DNA from: Candidatus Kuenenia stuttgartensis
GTDB lineage: Bacteria; Planctomycetota; Planctomycetia; Planctomycetales; Planctomycetaceae
Direction: 5' to 3'
Length of the DNA: 36,510 nucleotides
Assembly: GCA_945906725.1 (NCBI GenBank)
Contig: CAMDRI010000041.1
Span: 1 to 36,510, forward strand
The notes beneath the pieces were generated by a model, which did no database searches, was not told where the DNA came from, and saw only the letters and a list, made by a program, of their open reading frames with translations. Each line of letters begins with the position of its first letter. Within the stretch, counting starts at the first letter, position 1. A program made the position numbers and the translations under genes. Of this stretch, positions 7,343-14,239 are shown piece by piece.

Positions 7343-7936
7343 ATGCCCTCCCCCTCGACATTGATCGTTTGCGACCGCTGCGGAGTGCCCCGGCCTGAGA
7401 GCCAGTTCCGTTGGCGAAAGGTCGGTCAGAACCGACACACGGACTGCAACTTTTGTCACAGTCGGCGAGAGGCGTCGCGTGTTGCTTTGAAGCGACAAAC
7501 GCGACGTGATCGTGGAATCGCCCGCGGCTGCCGTGCCATCGCCAGAGCCGACGACGTGCGAGACATCCAGCGTCTTGCTCGAATCCTGCTCGACAAGTTT
7601 CACGGCCCGCGCTGCCTCGCCACGAAGTTGCACGAAACGATTCAAGCAGCCAAGCCGGGATCTCAAGTTGTTGCGAATGCGTTGCTGACGGTGATGCAAA
7701 TTCAAGTCGCCGCGTCGGTCTCCGCAGATACCGAGTTACCGGCGACCCTCGAATCGAGGCGTGAGGCTTTGACGCGCGAGTTCACCGACTTCTTGCTCGA
7801 ACAAATCCACGATCGGTCAGAAGAACATGCGGAGCTGCTCCGAGCGGCCGGATGGAAAGTCGAGCCGCCTCAAATAGCCACAATGTCTCACGGCTCATCC
7901 CAGCCACTAACGCTGTCACCGTTGAATGTGATTTGA
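7343..7936 (+). CDS. Zinc-finger protein of the element
   Basis: The 197-residue protein begins with a four-cysteine zinc-binding module: Cys10 and Cys13 in CDRCG, Cys35 and Cys38 in CNFCH, separated by an Arg-rich QFRWRK segment. Treble-clef modules of this kind often precede HNH nucleases or other phage DNA-binding proteins, but no HNH motif follows. The rest is helical, with a long hydrophobic/alanine helix (QVVANALLTVMQIQVAASVS) and an acidic C-terminal helix (FTDFLLEQIHDRSEEHAELL). It is the only element gene on the plus strand. Its last 49 bp overlap the 3' end of the convergent lipoprotein gene. Function is unknown; a DNA-binding role is likely. Confidence 0.6.
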   Translation: MPSPSTLIVCDRCGVPRPESQFRWRKVGQNRHTDCNFCHSRREASRVALKRQTRRDRGIARGCRAIARADDVRDIQRLARILLDKFHGPRCLATKLHETIQAAKPGSQVVANALLTVMQIQVAASVSADTELPATLESRREALTREFTDFLLEQIHDRSEEHAELLRAAGWKVEPPQIATMSHGSSQPLTLSPLNVI

Positions 7937-8553
7937 CCGCCGCTCGGATAACCGTAGTACCACATTGTGAGAGACTGGCTCGTCCTGATCTTCGTTGGTT
8001 CGCCAAAGAGTGTGCTTACTTGGTCCTTTGCCATCCCTCGTTTCAGTCCTCGCCAATTGGCTGCGACACGCCAATCTAGCTGGCCTTTCGGTGGAGCACT
8101 CTGCCGAGCAATCGGCTTCGCCGCATCACTGCCACTCGGTGATTCGTTTGACCTGTCGCTTTCGAGGCGAGCCATCCGTTGTTGGAGTTCGACAACTTGT
8201 TTCTCCAGCGCGGCGATTTGGTGATCGGAAGTTGAACCTTTCGACGTTGGCTCCAATCTTGCACTCTTCTCAGTCGGTTCGGTGGATTCGCGCAGAAGGA
8301 ACTCAGTCAGCTCTCGGACTTCTTTTTCGAGCTTTGCAACCTTTTCTGGGTCGGCTCCCTCGGAACGGGCCTGCGTTGCGGCGACGGCGTCGATCTTTTC
8401 TTCCAGTGTGAGAAGTTTGGAATCGAGCGCGACGTCGATATTTGGAGACGTCCGCTCTGATTTTTTGGACTCAGAGCTACATGACGCCAAAGAGGCCACG
8501 ACGAGCACTGACAAGGCCGTCGCGAACAGCGGGGATGATCGCATGGTTTTCAC
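7888..8553 (-). CDS. Lipoprotein with coiled coil and BamE/SmpA-like C-terminal domain
   Basis: The protein has 221 residues. The N-terminus is a lipoprotein signal (basic MKTMR, hydrophobic core, lipobox LASC with Cys25), so it should be lipid-anchored outside the inner membrane. Residues about 45-145 contain two coiled-coil stretches (EKVAKLEKEVRELTEFLL; QIAALEKQVVELQQRMARLE). The last 60 residues (NWRGLKRGMAKDQVSTLFGE, then WYYGYPSGGQITF) match the BamE/SmpA/OmlA fold, whose signature is a short helix with GM...V...GxP and a WxY strand. Members of that fold stabilise outer-membrane assembly complexes. As element cargo it might alter the host envelope. Its C-terminal codons overlap the convergent zinc-finger gene. 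Confidence 0.75.
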   Translation of the reverse strand: MKTMRSSPLFATALSVLVVASLASCSSESKKSERTSPNIDVALDSKLLTLEEKIDAVAATQARSEGADPEKVAKLEKEVRELTEFLLRESTEPTEKSARLEPTSKGSTSDHQIAALEKQVVELQQRMARLESDRSNESPSGSDAAKPIARQSAPPKGQLDWRVAANWRGLKRGMAKDQVSTLFGEPTKIRTSQSLTMWYYGYPSGGQITFNGDSVSGWDEP

Positions 8554-8855
8554 CTCTTGGTTATGAAGGCCAACCGCAGCAGCAACCGGCTATCATCGCT
8601 ACGCACGGAAACACCAGCCAAACTAAACTCGCGGTCCAATGTCCACAAGCAACGAGCATCAGAGATGATGTGAGCCACATACAGATTGGATCGGGTGCCC
8701 AAGGCTTCAAGCCCGCACTTCCAGTCGTTCGTCCCAGTCTGGCTGTGATGATCGACTCCGAGCCGTGATCGGCACCAGTGACAGGCAACAATCCGAAATT
8801 GATTGGCAAGGACTCAATACGTTTCTCCCCTCGCATTCGCTCCGTGCATGGTTTG
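8554..8855. other. Gap between two cargo genes; possible 39-residue membrane peptide
   Basis: No solid gene is visible. On the minus strand, 8561-8680 could encode 39 residues that are almost entirely hydrophobic (SSLMLVACGHW, then ASLVWLVFPCVAMIAG, ending in a Cys-rich turn), just 7 bp ahead of the lipoprotein gene. It has no clear ribosome binding site, so I rate it at about 0.25. The rest carries nothing I can name. Confidence 0.3.
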
Positions 8856-9494
8856 TCACTTCTTGGATTTCAGATAACCAATCAAAGCATACGGGTCGAT
8901 CCGAGGCGTCTTGAGTTCGTTCGTCGTCAGGTAGCCGATGAATTTCTCCTCGACGAAAACTTTCGGCGGACTCGTGGCGAGTTTGTTCCACGCGCTTTTG
9001 GGGCTCACCTCGCTGCCATAGGTGCCAACGTTGTTGAAGATGCTCTTTGAAGCGACGCTGCTTCCGTGGCTGCCAACGTCATTCAAAATCGACTTGCTCG
9101 CAAACCTGTCGCTGCTGATGTTTCCAAGAAACTCACCATCGCTCGCCATGATGAAAGCGTTGCCGTCCATCAATTCAAACCCTTCCCGATCGGCAGCGTC
9201 TTGCCGTGGTCGTGCTTTTGGAGTCTCCGCTGGCCGGACACTGTTGCGACCGGTGGGTTCGCTTTCCCGTTTGCTCGTGCCGGCCACAGAACGCGCGACC
9301 GATACCAGCGTGGATTCCAGCGCTTGCGTCCGCTTTTCGAGTGCCGCGACGGTTGCCTCCAATGCCTCAACGCGCTCTTCCAATTTGCCGGCCTTGTTCC
9401 GCTGTTGGCAGTAGCCAGGAACCGCAAACGAAACGACCGTCGCGAGACAGCCAAGACAACCGAAAACCACGACGTTTGAAACGCGAGATTTCAT
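8856..9494 (-). CDS. Secreted coiled-coil protein with SIFN-type 17-residue repeats
   Basis: I start at the ATG at 9494, which gives MKSRVSNVVVFGCLGCLATV, a clear signal peptide ending near GYCQQ, and 212 residues; the longer frame upstream crosses a terminator. Residues about 37-72 form a coiled coil (LEERVEALEATVAALEKR, TQALESTLVSVARSV). The C-terminal 90 residues begin with FLGNISSDRF and then carry three units of about 17 residues: SKSILNDVGSHGS, SKSIFNNVGTYGS, PKSAWNKLATSPP. They end with KFIGYLTTNE...IDP. I recall an uncharacterised bacterial domain with this pattern (LG.., S..N.YG.YGS units, PP, then IGYLT.N) but no assigned role. It probably acts in the periplasm or outside the cell. 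Like the neighbouring lipoprotein it pairs a coiled coil with a small C-terminal domain. Confidence 0.7.
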   Translation of the reverse strand: MKSRVSNVVVFGCLGCLATVVSFAVPGYCQQRNKAGKLEERVEALEATVAALEKRTQALESTLVSVARSVAGTSKRESEPTGRNSVRPAETPKARPRQDAADREGFELMDGNAFIMASDGEFLGNISSDRFASKSILNDVGSHGSSVASKSIFNNVGTYGSEVSPKSAWNKLATSPPKVFVEEKFIGYLTTNELKTPRIDPYALIGYLKSKK

Positions 9495-9536
9495 GGGAGC
9501 ACCCGTGCGGCGAGTGAGGTTCAACGATCCGACAAC

Positions 9537-9580
9537 AAAAAGGCCGCTCCGTTCAGTGTCCAGCCGAACGTGGAGCGGCC
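9537..9580 (-). terminator. Minus-strand terminator upstream of the SIFN-repeat gene
   Basis: The arms GGCCGCTCC (9542-9550) and GGAGCGGCC (9572-9580) pair perfectly, and the inner GTTC (9551-9554) and GAAC (9566-9569) extend the stem. Read on the minus strand, the stem is followed by five T (9541-9537). It would stop leftward transcripts from the hydantoinase side 43 bp before the cargo gene starts. Part of the loop (TCCAGCCGAAC) recurs inverted near 9613. Confidence 0.65.
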
Positions 9581-9986
9581 ATCGCCTCGCGGCGAATATC
9601 ATCAGGTTGTTGGTTCGGCTGGACGACGAAATCCTATCGAGCCGTTCGCGGCACTTGAAGGATTGGAAAATCACTGGCCAACGGCTCGGCGGCCATCCTG
9701 ATTCCGATGCCCCAAATCTGCCTTTGGAATTTCCACCGGGAATGTGATTGCCTTCGCCCGATCGTATCGGGGCCTCCCCGGCCGGGTGTCCCGTCGACCG
9801 CCCGCTTCCCAACCCGACCAACGACTCGGCACGGATTCATTCACTCGCCCGATCCGGCTGCCCCGCCATCAACCGCCGCATCGCGTCCGCCATGTTCCAC
9901 CCTTCGGTCTGCACGTCAGCCCGCGCCGATCGTTGCTCCCGACCAGTTCCGCCGACGGCTTTCATCGGTTGGTTTTCGAGAGCGGC
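9581..9986. other. Non-coding right-end segment of the element
   Basis: No supported gene occurs here. Minus-strand frames of 18 to 24 codons are present: 9837-9893 reads MADAMRRLMAGQPDRASE, and 9916-9990 overlaps the hydantoinase frame's stop as ATGA. They may be leftovers of element coding sequence, but neither is long enough to call. Composition is GC- and CCG-rich. Confidence 0.3.
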
Positions 9987-10215
9987 TCATCGCGACACTG
10001 CCTTCCCAACCGATGACGCAATCGCAGGGCGGTCTCCTCGGACCAAGTCGAGCATCTCCCGGCGAACGTCCGCCGAGAGCATCGGCCACGCTTCCACGAT
10101 CAACGCCAAGCCAGCGTCGTCATCCGCCAAGATGGCATTCGCATCACCCCGCGCGCCGGAATGCGCGCCGCTTTTGTTGCGGCCCTCCACTTTTCCCGAC
10201 GAATCGTGTGGGGAA
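9987..10215 (-). pseudogene. Probable remnant of an integrase 3' region fused to the hydantoinase frame
   Basis: The last 75 or so residues of the hydantoinase frame include GLALIVEAWPMLSADVRR. I recall similar EAWP.LP...R.GI..MV tails at the ends of planctomycete integrase genes. Together with the 27-bp repeat shared with the integrase gene at 1563-1589, this suggests leftover integrase-end sequence at the element's right border. It is placed in frame with the enzyme by chance or by selection. The remembered family tail is the main support and should be checked by search. Confidence 0.4.
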
Positions 10216-13200
10216 TCGAATCCAGTATCGCCCATTTGATCTGCCAGACCTCGCGAGTTTCGCGAGGTCATTGCATTTGGGGAGCCGTAACCTCCTCCTC
10301 CGGGAGTCTCGATTGTCAGAAGATCGCCGGTTGCGATGGTGAGTTGGGCTTTGCCGCCGAGTTCGACGGGCTCTTTCGTGTCGGCCTTTGTCAGCGTGTT
10401 TCGCCCCAGCGAGCCGGGTTGGCCGCCGTTCAATCCAAATGGTGGGAACGGGCCGCGACGCTCCGTGAGCAGCGAGACGTTGAGCGGTCGCAGGAATTCC
10501 AGCTTGCGAACGATTCCGTCGCCGCCGTGATGTTGGCCCGCGCCTCCGGAGCCTTTGCGGATCGAGAATTCGTGCACGCGGACCGGGTAGCGGCGCTCGA
10601 TGACTTCGACGTCGGTCAGGCGTGTGTTCGTCATGTGCGTGTGGACGGCGTCAGCTCCGTGAGCATTCGCCGTCGCGCCGGAACCGCCGCAGATGGTTTC
10701 GTAGTAGCCGAAGGTCGCGTCGCCGAACGTGAGGTTGTTCATCGTTCCTTGGCTCGCCGCCGCGAGGCCGAGTGCTCCGAGTAGCACGTCGACGACTCGT
10801 TGCGAAGTCTCGACGTTGCCGCCGACGACCGCCGCGCTCTGCGATGGGTCGGAATGCTCCGGCGGGTTGAGCAGGCATTCGGGGACGATGATCGAGATCG
10901 GCTCCAGCACGCCGCCGTTGAGCGGGATGTCTTCGTTGATCAGGCAGCGGAAGACGTACATGACGGCCGCCGTCACGATCGCTCGGTTCGCGTTGAGGTT
11001 GCTCGTCAGGACTGGGCCGGTGCCAGTGAAATCGACGGTGGCCGAGTCTCCGGCAATTGTGATCGTCGCCTGAATCGGGGAGCCGTCATCGAGGTGATCG
11101 ATACGCTCGTACCGGCCGTCGGGCAGAGCGGCCAGGGCCAGCCGCATCTTCGTCGCCGCGGCGACTTGAATGTGCCGCATATAGGCTTGAACGACGTCGA
11201 GCGATTGTTTCTCGACCAGTTCGGACAGCAGTCGCACGCCGATGTTGTTGGCTGCGACTTGAGCTCGGATGTCCGCGAGGTTGTCGTTGATCGCGCGCGT
11301 GGGATGCGGACCGGACAGCAAGAGCTGTCGCAGTTCGTCCTCGCGCGAGACGCCGGCATCGACCAGTTTGAAGTTGCGGATCAAAACTCCTTCTTCGCCG
11401 AGGTTCTTCGAGAAGGGCGGCATCGATCCGGGCAGGATGCCGCCGATCTCCGCGTGATGTGCGCGACTAGCCGTGAAGAAAATCAGCTCGTTGGTTGCCG
11501 GATCACGCACCGGCGTGACGATCGTGACATCTGGCAGATGCGAGCCGCCGCGGTACGGGTCGTTGGTGACGAAGACGAGGGCGGAAGTCGGAGGGCGGAA
11601 GTCGGAATGAGCTTTATTCGTCTGCTTTCCGCCTTCCGCCCTCCGACTTCCGAATTCCCCTGGGTTGTCCGCGATGATCCGTTTCACCGTCTCGCTCATC
11701 GCGCCGAGATGCACCGGAATGTGCGGGGCGTTGACGACCAGGTTGCCATCTGGATCGAAGATCGCGCAACTGAAATCGAGCCGTTCTTTGACGTTCGTCG
11801 AGCAGGACGTTTTTTGCAGCGTGACTCCCATTTGCTCGGCGATGGACGCGAAGAGGTTGTTGAAGATTTCGAGCAACACCGGATCGGAGGGAGTGGAGAG
11901 CGGCGAGTAGTGAGTGGGGGAGTGGTGACTACGCAGCAACTTCTTTTGGTCCCTGTCGTCCTTTCCGTCCCTTGCGCTTGGCCGTTCCACTAGCAACTCA
12001 CCCCGCTCCAGTAGCCGAACGGCCCAGCCGAGATCGACGACGATTGTGGAACCTGGTTCCGAGATCAACGCCGGGCCGGTGATCTCGTCACCGGGATGCA
12101 GGTGTTCGCGGAAAAAGATCGGCGCGTCGCGGAACTGGCCGTCGAACCACGCACGTTGCGAGTCGTCCGGCGTCGGTAAGCGAGGCACCAGCGGTTGTGA
12201 AACAGACGGTGGCTCGGCAGTCAGGCCGACGACTTCGACACGAGCAGCAGTGATCTCTAGCTTGCGACCCGCATGTGCGTAGCCGTAAAGCTGGCGGTGC
12301 AGCTCTTCGTACTTTGCGGCGTAGTCGCCATCGAGTGGATGTGTCACTCGGATGGTGGCCTCGACTCCGGCATACCGCAGGTCGAGCGACTTCACAGCGG
12401 GTTGAATTCGCTCGGCCGCGACTCCCTCGTCGGCGACTTCTGCTCGCGCCGTGCGTTCGAGTTCAGCGAAGAGTGTGTCCAACTCGACGAGCTGTTCTGC
12501 GGAATACGGCTTCAGAACCGAGCGCTCGCCGAATCGCCGGACGTCTGCGAGGCCGATACCGTAGGCGCTTAGCAAACTCGCGAGTGGGTGGATTAGGACT
12601 CGCTTCATCCCCAGTGACACGGCCATATCGCAAGCGTGTTGTGCTCCCGCGCCGCCGAAGCAGACAAGGACATACTCAGCCGGATCGTAACCGCGAGCGA
12701 CCGAGATTCTCCGAATCGCGCGGACCATGTTGGCGTTCGCGATGCGGCACAAACCGTCGGCCAACGCATCAGCGTCTTCGCCGACGCTGGCATTCAACTC
12801 CGCCAGACGCCTTTCAACAGCGGAACGATCAAGCGGGAACGGGAATCGTGACGGGACGATGCGACCGAGCCACAAATTCAGATCAGTCACTGTCAGCGGG
12901 CCACCTCGTCCGTAGCAGGCTGGGCCGGGATCGGAACCGGCGCTCTGCGGGCCGACGATCAGTTTCACTCCGTCGAAACCGCAGATGCTTCCGCCGCCGG
13001 CCGCGACGGTTTCGATCGCCAGCATTGGCGCGACGATGCGGACTCCGGCCTTCTTGGTCTCGAATTCGTATTCGTACTCGCCGTCAAACCGCGCGATATC
13101 GGTGCTCGTGCCGCCCATGTCGAAGCCGATCGCCTTCGTGAATCCGGCTTGCTGAGCGACTCGCGAGAAGCCGATCACGCCTCCGGCCGGGCCGGAAAGG

Positions 13201-14237
13201 ATGCTGTCTTTGCCCACGAAACGGTCGGCGTCGATCAGGCCACCGGCGGAGGTCATGAGGCGGAGGGGGAAATTCGGAGTGCGGAATTCGGAATACTTAT
13301 CCTCAATTCTGACTTCCGACTTCCGACTTCTGAGTTGCTCTCGCAGTCGTCCGACGTAATCGCGCAGGATCGGGTTCAGGTACCCATCCATGACCGTCGT
13401 GTCGCCCCGGCTGACGATTTTGATCAGCGGAGCAAGTCGGCTGGAAACGCTGATCTCGGTGAAGCCAAGCTCGCGGGCGATCCGTTCGATAAGTTCTTCG
13501 TGTGCGGAATTGGCGAACGAGTGCAGTAGACAGATCGCGAGCGAGTCTTGCGGGTTGAGCGACTGAAGTTGGCAACGTACTTCAGCTTCAGCGGGAGCCT
13601 TCAGAGCTCGGCCATCGGCGTCGAGGCGCTCGTCGATTTCGAGGACGTCCGCAAACAACGGTTCGGATTTGACGATGTCGAGGTCAAATAATCGCGGTCG
13701 ATCTTGGTTGGCGATCAGCAGGACATCGGCGAAACCTTTCGTCGTGACGAAAATCGTGCGAGCGCCTCGTCGAGTCAGCAAGGCGTTCGTGCCGCGCGTT
13801 GTTCCGAGTCGCACGGTGATATTGGGAATCGGCTGATCGCGCCGCAGGCCGAGCGCCGTGCGAATCGCCAGAATTGGGGCCTCTTCGCCGGTGGAGAGTT
13901 CGTAACGAATCCCCGGCCCGATTGAGTCGGGGAGCACTGTCGCGATTTCGAGAACTCCGAGCCGCCGGTGAAACGCCACGATCTTGGACGCGAGGACCGT
14001 CTCGCCTTGATCGTCCAAAAAAAGAATGTCGTAGCCGAGCCAGAAGTCGGGGGCGTCGTTCCGCCGCAGCGGATCGACGAGGCGGTTCGTTCCTTGTCGG
14101 TCTTCGATCTGCCCTTTCGTGACGCCGCTGCTGAGCACTTTGATCGGCCGCAACTCACCGTCAGGAGACCGAGCGATACAGTCCGTGAACGTGCCACCGA
14201 CGTCGATCGAGAATTCCCAAGGAACCGCGTTCGTCAT
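9987..14237 (-). CDS. Fused HyuA-HyuB hydantoinase / 5-oxoprolinase family enzyme with foreign C-terminal tail
   Basis: The frame has 1416 residues; its ATG has GGAG 8 nt upstream and lies 2 bp after the bestrophin stop. Residues about 8-200 are Hydantoinase A N-terminal (IDVGGTFTDC, TTRGTNALLTRRGA). Residues about 200-755 are the actin-like ATPase core (GFDMGGTSTDIARFDG, AAGGGSICGFDG, GSDPGPACYGRGGP). From about 784 comes Hydantoinase B (DPVLLEIFNNLFASIAEQMG, CAIFDPDGNLVVNAPHIPVH, FVTNDPYRGGSHLPDV), ending at the usual glycine-rich TPGGGGYGSP near residue 1318. The family opens cyclic amides such as 5-oxoproline or hydantoins with ATP, in the cytoplasm; the substrate cannot be told here. About 95 further residues are foreign (hairpin, tRNA core, integrase-like remnant). 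Repeat-derived inserts lie at residues about 301-325 and 861-887 and in the A-B linker about 759-784. Confidence 0.88.
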   Translation of the reverse strand: MTNAVPWEFSIDVGGTFTDCIARSPDGELRPIKVLSSGVTKGQIEDRQGTNRLVDPLRRNDAPDFWLGYDILFLDDQGETVLASKIVAFHRRLGVLEIATVLPDSIGPGIRYELSTGEEAPILAIRTALGLRRDQPIPNITVRLGTTRGTNALLTRRGARTIFVTTKGFADVLLIANQDRPRLFDLDIVKSEPLFADVLEIDERLDADGRALKAPAEAEVRCQLQSLNPQDSLAICLLHSFANSAHEELIERIARELGFTEISVSSRLAPLIKIVSRGDTTVMDGYLNPILRDYVGRLREQLRSRKSEVRIEDKYSEFRTPNFPLRLMTSAGGLIDADRFVGKDSILSGPAGGVIGFSRVAQQAGFTKAIGFDMGGTSTDIARFDGEYEYEFETKKAGVRIVAPMLAIETVAAGGGSICGFDGVKLIVGPQSAGSDPGPACYGRGGPLTVTDLNLWLGRIVPSRFPFPLDRSAVERRLAELNASVGEDADALADGLCRIANANMVRAIRRISVARGYDPAEYVLVCFGGAGAQHACDMAVSLGMKRVLIHPLASLLSAYGIGLADVRRFGERSVLKPYSAEQLVELDTLFAELERTARAEVADEGVAAERIQPAVKSLDLRYAGVEATIRVTHPLDGDYAAKYEELHRQLYGYAHAGRKLEITAARVEVVGLTAEPPSVSQPLVPRLPTPDDSQRAWFDGQFRDAPIFFREHLHPGDEITGPALISEPGSTIVVDLGWAVRLLERGELLVERPSARDGKDDRDQKKLLRSHHSPTHYSPLSTPSDPVLLEIFNNLFASIAEQMGVTLQKTSCSTNVKERLDFSCAIFDPDGNLVVNAPHIPVHLGAMSETVKRIIADNPGEFGSRRAEGGKQTNKAHSDFRPPTSALVFVTNDPYRGGSHLPDVTIVTPVRDPATNELIFFTASRAHHAEIGGILPGSMPPFSKNLGEEGVLIRNFKLVDAGVSREDELRQLLLSGPHPTRAINDNLADIRAQVAANNIGVRLLSELVEKQSLDVVQAYMRHIQVAAATKMRLALAALPDGRYERIDHLDDGSPIQATITIAGDSATVDFTGTGPVLTSNLNANRAIVTAAVMYVFRCLINEDIPLNGGVLEPISIIVPECLLNPPEHSDPSQSAAVVGGNVETSQRVVDVLLGALGLAAASQGTMNNLTFGDATFGYYETICGGSGATANAHGADAVHTHMTNTRLTDVEVIERRYPVRVHEFSIRKGSGGAGQHHGGDGIVRKLEFLRPLNVSLLTERRGPFPPFGLNGGQPGSLGRNTLTKADTKEPVELGGKAQLTIATGDLLTIETPGGGGYGSPNAMTSRNSRGLADQMGDTGFDSPHDSSGKVEGRNKSGAHSGARGDANAILADDDAGLALIVEAWPMLSADVRREMLDLVRGDRPAIASSVGKAVSR
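10149..10175 (+). repeat. 27-bp repeat, right copy (inside hydantoinase-frame tail)
   Basis: This is identical to 1563-1589. On the minus strand it is read in another frame as SGAHSGARG in the foreign tail of the hydantoinase frame. The distance to the attachment core is 40 bp here and 86 bp at the left copy, and the order relative to the core differs, so the two ends are not simple duplications of one segment. Confidence 0.85.
10216..10234 (+). other. Right attachment core, 19-bp direct repeat
   Basis: TCGAATCCAGTATCGCCCA matches 1458-1476 base for base. It covers most of the T loop, the 3' T stem and the acceptor strand of the tRNA-Glu fragment. The flanking 5' T-stem side (GGGGA) no longer pairs. 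The core lies within the long hydantoinase reading frame, encoding MGDTGF on the minus strand. Confidence 0.75.
10247..10269. terminator. Perfect 10-bp hairpin between hydantoinase body and attachment core
   Basis: GACCTCGCGA (10247-10256) and TCGCGAGGTC (10260-10269) pair perfectly around GTT. It lies 12 bp beyond the right core, just as a hairpin lies 13 bp beyond the left tRNA fragment. I infer a former tRNA terminator now translated in the hydantoinase tail (MTSRNSRGLADQ). There is no strong T run, so termination today is uncertain. Confidence 0.45.
11577..11657. repeat. Long palindromic insertion inside the hydantoinase gene (HyuB part)
   Basis: CGGAAGTCGGAGGGCGGAAG at 11582-11601 is the exact inverse of 11633-11652, giving a 20-bp perfect stem with a 31-nt loop. 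It is translated in frame as SRRAEGGKQTNKAHSDF and flanking residues, within a region where HyuB normally passes directly from the VKRI..N helix to VFVTNDPYRGG. Length keeps the frame. Purine-rich GGAAGTCGG tracts are typical of a mobile intergenic palindrome. Confidence 0.8.
11885..11990. repeat. Repeat-like linker joining HyuA and HyuB parts
   Basis: Between the HyuA end and the HyuB start the frame passes through a tract rich in GAGTGG/GAGTAGTGAGTGG and another of GTCC..TCGTCC.TTCCGTCCC type, encoding RDGKDDRDQKKLLRSHHSP then a Ser/Thr/Pro run. Both tracts look like simple-sequence intergenic filler rather than domain sequence. I infer that former intergenic DNA now serves as the linker of the gene fusion. 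Confidence 0.5.
13262..13341. repeat. Second GGAAGTCGG-type insertion inside the hydantoinase gene (HyuA part)
   Basis: The plus strand reads GGAAATTCGGAGTGCGGAAT on one side and GACTTCCGACTTCCGACTTC on the other, a degenerate inverted repeat of the same composition as 11577-11657. It encodes RSRKSEVRIEDKYSEFRTP in frame, between LREQL and LRLMTSAGG, where the family normally has only a short turn. Confidence 0.7.
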
Positions 14238-14239
14238 GG

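Larger units (their letters stand above)
1434..10234. mobile_element. Integrative element of about 8.8 kb inserted at tRNA-Glu-derived core
   Basis: The boundaries are the tRNA-Glu 3' half at 1434-1476 and a 19-bp copy of its end (TCGAATCCAGTATCGCCCA) at 10216-10234, in the same orientation. Inside lie integrase, Xre-like regulator, AlpA-like excisionase, zinc ribbon, DnaB_N-RepA helicase fusion and small orphan genes, then a zinc-finger gene and two envelope-directed cargo genes. There are no capsid, terminase, relaxase or conjugation genes, so it resembles a satellite or mobilisable island rather than a phage. The right copy lacks the rest of the T arm, so excision may no longer be efficient; that is inference. 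Confidence 0.7.

Noticed and set aside
10800-11993. A 397-codon plus-strand frame opposite the hydantoinase
   Set aside because: The hydantoinase B motifs lie on the other strand. The frame stays open only through GC bias.
11577-13341. CRISPR-like repeats in the hydantoinase gene
   Set aside because: The copies are unequal, 1.6 kb apart and palindromic, with no regularly spaced units or cas genes.
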